This document shows positions 1 to 4,894 of a stretch of 13,099 nucleotides of DNA, one piece after another. Numbering within the stretch: the first letter of the stretch is position 1; each line of letters starts with the position of its first letter. This DNA is from an uncultured Clostridia bacterium (GTDB lineage Bacteria > Bacillota > Clostridia > Peptostreptococcales > Anaerovoracaceae), in NCBI GenBank assembly GCA_934233735.1, contig CAKQGQ010000033.1:1-13099 (forward strand), in the 5' to 3' direction. The position numbers and the translations under genes were made by a program. The notes beneath the pieces were generated by a model, which saw only the letters and a list, made by a program, of their open reading frames with translations, was not told the origin of the DNA and ran no database searches.

Positions 1-71
1 CACAGTAGTTAAGCTCCTTAGCGCCGATGATACTTGGTGGGAAGCTGCCTGGGAAAGTAGGACGTTGCCGG
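1..71 (+). rRNA. rrf: 5S ribosomal RNA, 3' part (truncated by window edge)
   Basis: The first ~70 bases match the 3' half of bacterial 5S rRNA, including the conserved stretches around 'CACAGTAGTTAAGCTC', 'GATGATACT' and 'GGGAAAGTAGGACG'. The 5' part lies before the window. It is followed by a short T-run (72-78) and then a tRNA cluster, so this is the distal end of an rRNA operon. The exact 3' end is uncertain by a few bases. Confidence 0.93.
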
Positions 72-80
72 TTTTTTTAA

Positions 81-155
81 GGCTCCATGGTCAAGCGGTC
101 AAGACACCGCCCTTTCACGGCGGTAACTCGGGTTCGATTCCCGATGGAGTCACCA
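81..155 (+). tRNA. tRNA-Glu (anticodon TTC)
   Basis: A full cloverleaf can be folded. The acceptor arms GGCTCCA / TGGAGTC pair with one G-T wobble. The anticodon stem is CCGCC/GGCGG around loop CTTTCAC (anticodon TTC), the T-loop is GGTTCGATTCC, and CCA is encoded at 153-155. It sits 9 bases after the 5S gene and is probably co-transcribed with the rRNA operon. Confidence 0.96.
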
Positions 156-160
156 AATCG

Positions 161-187
161 AAAAGCTCACTAATTTAGTGAGCTTTT
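161..187 (+). terminator. Hairpin between tRNA-Glu and tRNA-Gly, possible terminator or processing stem
   Basis: AAAAGCTCACTAA is followed directly by its inverted copy TTTAGTGAGCTTTT, giving a near-perfect 12-13 bp stem ending in four T. It could act as a weak terminator. Because two more tRNAs follow without a clear promoter, it may instead be a read-through or RNase processing hairpin. Confidence 0.5.
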
Positions 188-212
188 CACATAATAGAAC
201 AATGTATTGTGT

Positions 213-287
213 GCGGAAGTGGCTCAGGGGTAGAGCATTGCCTTGCCAAGGCGAGGGTCGCGAGTTCGAATCTCGTCTTCCGCTCCA
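213..287 (+). tRNA. tRNA-Gly (anticodon GCC)
   Basis: The acceptor arms GCGGAAG / CTTCCGC pair perfectly. The D-arm contains GGCTCAGGGGTAGAGC, the anticodon loop TTGCCAA reads GCC, the T-arm contains GAGTTCGAATCTC, the discriminator base is T and CCA is encoded at 285-287. It is the second tRNA of the cluster downstream of 5S. Confidence 0.96.
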
Positions 288-300
288 TTTTTTAATTTAT

Positions 301-383
301 GCGCGATTGGCGGAATTGGCAGACGCACTAGACTTAGGATCTAGCGGGTGACCGTGGGGGTTCAAGTCCCTCATCGCGCACCA
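301..383 (+). tRNA. tRNA-Leu (anticodon TAG)
   Basis: The acceptor arms GCGCGAT / ATCGCGC pair perfectly. The anticodon stem CTAGA/TCTAG encloses loop CTTAGGA (anticodon TAG). A short variable arm typical of class II tRNAs lies near 346-358, and CCA is encoded at 381-383. It is the last tRNA of the cluster, and accessory DNA begins just downstream, a common situation at tRNA 3' ends. No duplicated tRNA-end attachment site is visible in this window. Confidence 0.96.
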
Positions 384-387
384 ACAG

Positions 388-424
388 GGCTTAGATGTTG
401 AAATATCAGCGTCTAAGCCTTTTT
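388..424 (+). terminator. Rho-independent terminator of the rRNA-tRNA operon
   Basis: GGCTTAGATGTTGA (388-401) pairs with TCAGCGTCTAAGCC (406-419) across an AATA loop, with two G-T wobbles, and is followed by TTTTT. This is a strong 14-bp stem with a T-tail that closes the tRNA cluster. Confidence 0.9.
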
Positions 425-576
425 ACTTTTCTGTTTGGTTTGTTATCTGACTATTGAATTTATGATTTGACATCTATTTTGACATCTATTGCCTCAATTC
501 TTATTTAATTCTATATTGAAAAAAAGCTTATTCAAGACAATCCTTTATCTTGAATTCAATAGTTGAAAGAAAACAC

Positions 577-620
577 TTGAACTGTAACGACGGTTGCGTT
601 ACATTATATGCAATAGGAGG
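577..620 (+). promoter_or_regulatory. Promoter-operator and RBS of a decayed toxin-antitoxin locus
   Basis: TTGAAC (577-582) lies about 17 bases before a TACATT/CATTATAT -10 region (600-608). Between them is the inverted repeat TGTAACG-N7-CGTTACA (583-603), positioned as a repressor operator overlapping the promoter, as in autoregulated RelB/DinJ-type modules. A consensus AGGAGG (615-620) lies 9 bases before an ATG at 630. The motifs are seen; the autoregulatory role is inferred from the family of the gene behind it. Confidence 0.6.
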
Positions 621-629
621 TGTTTTCAC

Positions 630-816
630 ATGGAAAAATCAGCGACTCGGTGGCATTCCGTTTTCCGTAACACTGCCAAAGGCACCGGAGAGCGTCAATG
701 CAGATCTCATGTCACAGGATGAACTTCGCAGAAAACTCCAAAAGGGTCTCTACGATGCAGAAAACGGAAATGTGAGACTGGCGGCGAAAGCCTTTGATGA
801 ATTCAGGGAGAACCAC
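630..816 (+). pseudogene. RelB/DinJ-family antitoxin remnant lacking its DNA-binding half
   Basis: The frame through 649-816 encodes GGIPFSVTLPKAPESVNADL and continues to AFDEFRENH. This is the typical C-terminal half of Firmicute RelB/DinJ antitoxins: the GGIPF turn that ends the ribbon-helix-helix region, then the toxin-wrapping helix. The natural start appears to be ATG at 630, correctly spaced behind AGGAGG, but it opens a different frame (MEKSAT...) that stops at 722. The ~35-40 residues that should separate the start from GGIPF are missing. I infer an internal deletion that removed the ribbon-helix-helix domain and shifted the frame. The expected stop and toxin gene (RelE/YafQ type) are also missing: right after FRENH the sequence runs into the 3' end of a convergent gene. 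An open frame beginning at TTG 550 does span the remnant, but it has no RBS and runs through the promoter, so it is unlikely to be expressed as such. Confidence 0.72.
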
Positions 817-821
817 ATTTT

Positions 822-1133
822 TCAATCCTTCTTCAGTACCGACAGGCAGTACGGGCATCTGAGATGCCCCTGAGTCAGTAACTCCGTAATGGTTTTCGGA
901 ATAAATTTGCCGCAGTGCGGACATGTCATACCTGGGACTTGTGACGATGCGCCGCCCGACACGTTGTCAAGCTCTGCGTCTGCGAGCTCGCCTGCTTTCG
1001 GATGTATGATTTCAAAATACGCCTTTGCGCTTTCGTCGGTCATTTCCATGCCGTTTTCTTTTGCAAATGCCAAAAGTTCTTCGGGGGTTTTCATTTCTTT
1101 TGCTTTTGCCAATGACTCTTTGTTCAGTTCCAT
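822..1133 (-). CDS. Nif11-like leader peptide with four-cysteine core (GG-leader precursor)
   Basis: A 103-residue protein. Residues ~1-60 resemble the Nif11-like leader family of ribosomal natural-product precursors: a start rich in Leu, Lys and Glu, 'TPEELLAFAKENGMEMT' and 'YFEIIHPKAGELADAELDNV', ending in the double-glycine motif LDNVSGG where a C39-type peptidase/ABC exporter normally cuts. The part after the GG is about 42 residues and contains CPHC and CPYC, i.e. CX2C-X18-CX2C, so it could be a zinc-ribbon-like mini-domain as well as a modified core. The start is ATG 1133, with AAGGAG placed 6-7 bases upstream. It lies 41 bp behind the repeat-core peptide gene on the same strand, and the two probably form one operon. 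No modification enzyme, peptidase or exporter is in the window, so it is either orphan or served in trans. The leader assignment is confident; the product's activity is unknown. Confidence 0.75.
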   Translation of the reverse strand: MELNKESLAKAKEMKTPEELLAFAKENGMEMTDESAKAYFEIIHPKAGELADAELDNVSGGASSQVPGMTCPHCGKFIPKTITELLTQGHLRCPYCLSVLKKD

Positions 1134-1174
1134 TGTTTTTCTCCTTTCACCGTCAATTAGGGGGATAGCGCATT

Positions 1175-1456
1175 TCAGTCATTTTTCAACGTCTTTATAT
1201 CGGACTTGTTGTTTATTTTTATGCTTGGGTCAAAATTGTTGAAATTGATCTTTGGGTCAAAATTGTTGAAATTAATCTTTGAGTCAAAGTCGGAATTGTT
1301 GATCTTTATATTAAAATCAACATTGTTGAGCTTTATACTGGTGTCAAAGATATCATGGTTTATCTTAATACTCTCATTGTCCACTGTTTCGGTGCCGCCC
1401 GAAACCTTGTCAAGCGTATCCTCGCTAAGGATATCAGTCTTGTTCTTTTTCGACAT
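1175..1456 (-). CDS. Small GG-leader peptide with 9-residue Asn/Asp/Ile/Lys repeat core
   Basis: A 93-residue protein with a short leader MSKKNKTDILSEDTLDKVSGG. The segment LSEDTLDKVSGG is a bacteriocin-type double-glycine motif, very similar to the LDNVSGG of the next gene. The rest has no cysteine and is built of repeats close to [K/S]I[K/N][I/F]NN-x-(D)F-D, e.g. KINFNNFDP twice in a row, flanked by more diverged copies (IKINHDIFD, IKLNNVDFN, IKINNSDFD, IKINNKSD). Alternating Ile/Phe with polar residues suggests beta-strand or solenoid potential. ATG 1456 is preceded by AGGAGG with a 7-base gap. A likely promoter lies 65-90 bp upstream. I do not recognise a named family for the core: it may be a modified peptide, a secreted peptide or a structural repeat. 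Confidence 0.65.
   Translation of the reverse strand: MSKKNKTDILSEDTLDKVSGGTETVDNESIKINHDIFDTSIKLNNVDFNIKINNSDFDSKINFNNFDPKINFNNFDPSIKINNKSDIKTLKND
1226..1306 (-). repeat. 27-bp tandem repeats inside the small peptide gene
   Basis: Two adjacent 27-bp units (1226-1252 and 1253-1279) differ at only one position, and a third diverged unit follows (from 1280). Each unit encodes nine residues, so copy-number changes keep the reading frame. The near-identity of two neighbours points to recent slippage or duplication. Confidence 0.85.
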
Positions 1457-1522
1457 TTTACCACCTCCTTCTGTTTATTTATACGATCAAAAAGAAAAAA
1501 GGGCTAATGATTGTTTAGACAT

Positions 1523-1550
1523 AGTATAACATACACTCGAAAAAAGCAAA
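1523..1550 (-). promoter_or_regulatory. Likely promoter of the GG-leader peptide pair
   Basis: Read on the minus strand there is a TATACT -10 (plus-strand AGTATA, 1523-1528) with a weak TTTGCT/TTGCTT -35 about 15-16 bases upstream. Transcription would start near 1516 and give a ~60-base leader before the ATG at 1456. The -10 is good, the -35 is poor. Confidence 0.45.
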
Positions 1551-1637
1551 AGTCTTAAAAAGCAGCTGTATCATTAACACTGCCTAGGGCACCAGAGATA
1601 ACCCGCGAGGAGTAAATGGTAAAATGTTTGCGTCTCG

Positions 1638-1656
1638 AATACCCCTAGGGGGTATT
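1638..1656. repeat. Perfect 19-bp palindrome next to the MITE-like element
   Basis: AATACCCC and GGGGTATT form 8-bp perfect arms around a TAG centre. The palindrome ends one base before the left inverted repeat of the element at 1658. It has no T-run, so it is not an obvious terminator; it could be a protein-binding site or a target feature. Confidence 0.7.
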
Positions 1657-1657
1657 G

Positions 1658-1973
1658 AAATGTATATTTACACGAAAAATTCTAAAATTTGGGCTCAATT
1701 TCGTGTACCTGAGGCCTGATTTAACGAAAGTGGAAGGAAAAGCTTCAATACAAGATACTCCAAAGCAGCGAAAGGAAGAAAGACGAAAACAGGAATGCAG
1801 AAAGAAAGGTTGAAATTTCAACGGTTTTAGAATGGGCATTTTCATATGGAAGTTTTGTGCCTGCATGAAAAGCAGTTTTTCGGATGCAGCATGAGAAAGA
1901 TACGGGGGTAAAAAAGGTGATTTTACACGAATGCAGCCTGTTTTTTGCCTCTTTTTCGTGTAAATATACATTT
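1658..1973. mobile_element. MITE-like element, 316 bp, with 22-bp perfect terminal inverted repeats
   Basis: The 22 bases at 1658-1679 (starting AAATGTATATTTACACG) recur as an exact inverted copy at 1952-1973. Each end also has a second, subterminal inverted 8-mer TTCGTGTA exactly 20 bases inside the terminal repeat (1700-1707 at left; the complementary TACACGAA at 1924-1931 at right). The matching spacing argues for one evolved unit with paired transposase-binding sites, not chance. The interior holds no credible gene: the frames present are shadows that run through the repeats. No clear target-site duplication is visible. It would have to be moved by a transposase encoded elsewhere. The element is confidently a unit; the mobility class is unknown. 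Confidence 0.72.
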
Positions 1974-1975
1974 GG

Positions 1976-2104
1976 GCGCGCCCGGCAGTCTGCTCGATAG
2001 TGCACCCGGCAGCCCGCCAGACAGTGCGCCCGGTAGACTGCCCAATCGCGCACCCTGTGGCGCGCCCGGCAGTGTGCTTGGTGGAGCACTCGACGGCGCG
2101 CCGC
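1976..2104. repeat. GC-rich degenerate 12-bp tandem array (~10.7 units)
   Basis: Units of 12 bases centred on G[C/T]GC[G/A]CCCGGCA alternate with diverged units. Examples start at 1976, 2000, 2024 and 2060; the 1976 and 2060 units are identical (GCGCGCCCGGCA). GGCGCGCC cores recur. The composition is far more GC-rich than the AT-rich flanks. The array begins within 3 bases of the MITE-like element and ends 15 bases past the stop of the convergent trpB-like gene, so it forms that gene's 3' region. No gene is supported in it: the open frames across it encode only low-complexity repeats. It could fold strongly and help end transcription, but there is no T-tail. Confidence 0.7.
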
Positions 2105-2119
2105 TTTATAGAAATCTAT

Positions 2120-3514
2120 TTATTCTCTGTTCTGTGGAATATCAGGGATTCCTGCAAAGCCCTTTGCGAGGTCTTCATCGGTCGGAATATAGTCGCTCAT
2201 TTCGCCGTCGTTGAACTTCTGATATGCTACGAGGTCAAAGTAGCCGGTTCCGGTGAGACCGAATAAGATTGTCTTTTCTTCGCCGGTTTCCTTGCATTTT
2301 AATGCTTCGTCGATGGCTGCCTTGATTGCATGGCTGCTTTCAGGAGCCGGAAGAATACCTTCAACTCTTGCGAATGTCTCAGCTGCAGCAAAGACTTCAG
2401 TCTGCTCTACAGCTCTTGCTTCCATATATCCGTCGTGATAGAGCTGCGACAGGGTGGAGCTCATGCCGTGGAAACGAAGACCGCCTGCGTGGTTGGCAGA
2501 AGGAATGAATCCACTTCCGAGCGTGTACATCTTTGCGAGAGGACAAATCATGCCGGTATCGCAGAAGTCATATTTGAACTGTCCGCGAGTGAAGCTCGGA
2601 CAGGATGCAGGCTCAACCGCGATAATTCTGTAATCAGCTTCGCCTCTGAGCTTTTCGCCCATAAACGGCGCGATGAGACCGCCGAGGTTGGAGCCGCCGC
2701 CTGCGCAGCCGATAATGATGTCCGGCTTGATGCCGTACTTATCTAAAGCAACTTTTGTTTCCAATCCGATGATGGACTGGTGAAGCAGTACCTGATTCAG
2801 CACGCTTCCGAGCACATATCTGTAGCCTTCATGGGTCGTTGCGACTTCCACAGCCTCTGAAATTGCGCAGCCAAGACTTCCGGTTGTGCCAGGGAATTCT
2901 TCCAAAATCTTTTTGCCGACTTCGGTAGTCATGGACGGAGACGGCGTTACATCCGCGCCATAGGTTCTCATTACCTCGCGGCGGAACGGTTTTTGCTCAT
3001 AAGATACCTTAACCATGAAAACCTTGCAGTCCAAATCCAGATAGCTGCATGCCATGGATAATGCAGTACCCCACTGACCGGCACCGGTTTCTGTGGTGAC
3101 GCCCTTCAGTCCCTGCTTCTTTGCGTAGTAGGCCTGCGCAATCGCGGAGTTCAGCTTGTGGCTTCCGCTCGTATTGTTTCCTTCAAACTTGTAATAGATT
3201 TTCGCAGGGGTGCCCAGCTTTTCTTCCAGACAATAAGCGCGAACCAGCGGCGCCGGACGGTACATTTTATAGAAGTCCTGAATTTCCTGCGGAATTTCGA
3301 TATAAGCAGTGTCGTCATCCAGTTCCTGCTGCACCAGTTCTTCGCAAAATACTCCGGAAAGCTCTTCGGCAGTCATCGGCTTACCTGTGCCCGGATTCAG
3401 CAGCGGGGCAGGCTTTACTTTCATGTCGCTGCGGACATTGTACCATGCTTTCGGCATTTCTTCTTCGCTCAGATAAATCTTATAAGGAATCTTTTGTTCA
3501 TTCTTTGTTGTCAT
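2120..3514 (-). CDS. trpB: TrpB-like PLP-dependent tryptophan synthase beta chain, stand-alone (TrpB2 type)
   Basis: A 464-residue cytoplasmic enzyme of the fold-type II PLP family. The TrpB reaction condenses indole with L-serine to give L-tryptophan. Visible landmarks are the PLP lysine in NTSGSHKLN (Lys120), the catalytic glutamate in TETGAGQWG (Glu142), and the phosphate-cup glycine loop CAGGGSNLGG. The length of ~460 and the long N-terminal part (residues 1-80) match the TrpB2 subfamily better than the ~400-residue TrpB1 that works with TrpA. The chosen start is ATG 3514, behind GGAGG with an 8-base gap; the open frame extends further upstream only because it runs through the T-box terminator. 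No trpA or other trp gene is adjacent, so the enzyme probably acts alone, for instance on free indole or serine. A T-box leader with a UGG specifier stands in front, tying its expression to uncharged tRNA-Trp. Family confident; exact physiological role inferred. Confidence 0.93.
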   Translation of the reverse strand: MTTKNEQKIPYKIYLSEEEMPKAWYNVRSDMKVKPAPLLNPGTGKPMTAEELSGVFCEELVQQELDDDTAYIEIPQEIQDFYKMYRPAPLVRAYCLEEKLGTPAKIYYKFEGNNTSGSHKLNSAIAQAYYAKKQGLKGVTTETGAGQWGTALSMACSYLDLDCKVFMVKVSYEQKPFRREVMRTYGADVTPSPSMTTEVGKKILEEFPGTTGSLGCAISEAVEVATTHEGYRYVLGSVLNQVLLHQSIIGLETKVALDKYGIKPDIIIGCAGGGSNLGGLIAPFMGEKLRGEADYRIIAVEPASCPSFTRGQFKYDFCDTGMICPLAKMYTLGSGFIPSANHAGGLRFHGMSSTLSQLYHDGYMEARAVEQTEVFAAAETFARVEGILPAPESSHAIKAAIDEALKCKETGEEKTILFGLTGTGYFDLVAYQKFNDGEMSDYIPTDEDLAKGFAGIPDIPQNRE

Positions 3515-3560
3515 TGTTTTTTCCTCCGTTTTTCTTTCATCTATATATGGGTCAGGCAAT

Positions 3561-3593
3561 AAAAAAACCTGTCCCGTAATCTGCTGGGACAGG
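3561..3593 (-). terminator. T-box leader intrinsic terminator upstream of trpB
   Basis: On the minus strand CCTGTCCC (3593-3586) pairs with GGGACAGG (3575-3568) and is followed by seven T (3567-3561). This is the terminator alternative of the T-box switch; the T-box sequence just upstream can form the competing antiterminator. Confidence 0.9.
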
Positions 3594-3840
3594 ATGAAAA
3601 TCAACCTGCGGTGCCACCCGGCTTGACGCATTCCGCGCCCGACTCATCGCATACAATCATACGCAGCTCTTTGTTTACGGAGGAGTTACTCCGTCTCGCT
3701 TACTTTCGCTGGCCTCGATAGAAGCTGCATTTCAGCTCGCCCTCAGGAGTCCATTCCCATCTATGGTGCATACTGCAATCCCACCGCCTGCAGCTCTCTG
3801 TGATGTCCTTATAGAAGGTACTTACTCTCCCTCATCGGTT
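3561..3840 (-). promoter_or_regulatory. T-box riboswitch, tRNA-Trp specific (UGG specifier)
   Basis: A complete T-box leader of ~280 bases lies between the promoter and trpB. The conserved T-box core GGGTGGCACCGCAGG is at 3619-3605 and is followed by the terminator hairpin at 3593-3561. Stem I near the 5' end has an AGTA-containing motif (GAGAGTAAGTA) and a specifier region GGGAATGGACTCCTGAGG in which TGG (3753-3751) fits the specifier codon position. Uncharged tRNA-Trp would pair with UGG and the T-box, stabilise the antiterminator and allow trpB transcription when tryptophan is short. Motifs are seen; the Trp specificity is inferred from codon position and agrees with the gene downstream. 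Confidence 0.92.
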
Positions 3841-3846
3841 TACGGA

Positions 3847-3876
3847 ATTATAGCACAAGAAAATGTGGCATGTCAA
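3847..3876 (-). promoter_or_regulatory. Promoter of the T-box-trpB unit
   Basis: On the minus strand there is a consensus TTGACA (3876-3871), an 18-base gap and a consensus TATAAT (3852-3847). The predicted start, about 3840, is the 5' end of the T-box leader. Confidence 0.88.
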
Positions 3877-4087
3877 CATGTTTTTTGAAGTTTTTTGTAG
3901 AAAACGACAAAAAATATTTAGCTCTGTATTTCATTCCATCATGCGCAAGCAAGAGCAGAGATAAGGAAAAAATGAAATTTCCGTATTTTTTTGCTGGGAT
4001 ATGTGCAGAATGTACGTGTTTTGGCGTATTTTTCATGAAAAGGACAAAGAAATTTACGGAAACTAGGGCGAACATTTATCAGAAGAA
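3877..4087. other. Divergent intergenic region between trpB and purC, no gene seen
   Basis: AT-rich spacer between two outward-facing promoters. Frames of 73-75 codons exist on both strands but lack a ribosome binding site and look like random translation. A weak AT-rich inverted repeat (TTTTTTGT / ACAAAAAA near 3890-3915) is present. No riboswitch or PurR-type box was recognised. Confidence 0.6.
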
Positions 4088-4116
4088 TTGACAAATCATT
4101 CGACCGATGATATAAC
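4088..4116 (+). promoter_or_regulatory. Promoter of purC-purF
   Basis: Consensus TTGACA (4088-4093), a 17-base gap, then TATAAC (4111-4116). The predicted start near 4123 leaves a leader of only ~35 bases, too short for a purine riboswitch, so control by riboswitch is unlikely here. Confidence 0.85.
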
Positions 4117-4158
4117 ATACTATATTTGCAGAATCTTTTTTCGGGGGAGGTAAGACAA

Positions 4159-4878
4159 ATGGAAAAGATTGAAAAATTAGAACAACTCTACGAGGGCAAG
4201 GCGAAAAAGGTATACAGCACAAACAATCCGGATTATGTAATCGTATCATATAAAGACGACGCAACCGCTTTAGACGGACTGAAAAAGGGAACGATTGTGG
4301 GCAAAGGCGTTATCAATAACAAGATGTCAAATCATCTTTGCAAAATACTTGAAGAAAAGGGTGTGCCGACGCATTTTGTTGAGGAACTCAGCGACCGTGA
4401 CACATTGGTAAAAAAGGTTTCGATTGTACCGCTGGAGGTTATTATCCGCAATATTTCCGCAGGCTCTTTTGCGAAGAGATTCGGTGTGGAAGAAGGCATC
4501 ATTTTTGATGCTCCGACGATCGAATTTTCCTACAAGAATGACGAACTGCACGACCCGCTGATGAACGCTTATCATGCGCGTGCACTGGGGCTGGCAACGG
4601 ACGAAGAAATTGAGACGATTAAACGCTATGCGTTCCGTGTCAATGAAATCCTCAAGGAATACTTTTTGGCGCGCAAGGTCAAATTAGTTGACTTTAAGAT
4701 GGAATACGGAAGACTTTCTGACGGGACAATCGTGCTCGCGGATGAAATCTCACCGGATACCTGTCGTTTCTGGGACAGCGAAACCAATGAAAAGCTGGAT
4801 AAGGACCGCTTCCGCAGAGACATGGGCGGCGTGGAAGATGCCTATAACGAAATGATGAATCGTGTGTTCGGCGAATAA
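4159..4878 (+). CDS. purC: Phosphoribosylaminoimidazole-succinocarboxamide synthase (SAICAR synthetase)
   Basis: A 239-residue cytoplasmic enzyme of de novo purine synthesis that joins CAIR and aspartate with ATP to give SAICAR. The length is that of typical bacterial PurC. Motifs include the N-terminal nucleotide-binding YEGKAKKVY, KDDATALDG, the substrate-site region VPLEVIIRNISAGSFAKRFGV, and the signature DEISPDTCRFWD near residue 200. The start is ATG 4159, placed 8 bases after GGGGGAGG; the frame extends 11 codons upstream only from a TTG without an RBS. It is the first gene of a two-gene unit with purF, which starts 16 bases after the purC stop. Other pur genes are not in the window, so the pathway is split in this genome. 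Confidence 0.97.
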   Translation: MEKIEKLEQLYEGKAKKVYSTNNPDYVIVSYKDDATALDGLKKGTIVGKGVINNKMSNHLCKILEEKGVPTHFVEELSDRDTLVKKVSIVPLEVIIRNISAGSFAKRFGVEEGIIFDAPTIEFSYKNDELHDPLMNAYHARALGLATDEEIETIKRYAFRVNEILKEYFLARKVKLVDFKMEYGRLSDGTIVLADEISPDTCRFWDSETNEKLDKDRFRRDMGGVEDAYNEMMNRVFGE

Positions 4879-4894
4879 GCAGGAGGCGCAAGGT

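Noticed and set aside
450..563. Inverted repeat ACTATTGAATT / AATTCAATAGT around ~90 bp, plus direct TGACATCTATT copies
   Set aside because: Short and very AT-rich; no gene or duplicated flank supports a mobile unit or attachment site.
1645..2089. Minus-strand frames of 108-114 codons across the MITE-like element and the GC-rich array
   Set aside because: They start or end inside inverted repeats, lack a ribosome binding site, and in the array only spell low-complexity Arg/Ala/His/Cys repeats.
3121..3579. Plus-strand frames of 134-152 codons opposite the 5' half of trpB
   Set aside because: They are shadows of the conserved trpB coding strand and run into the T-box terminator; no RBS.
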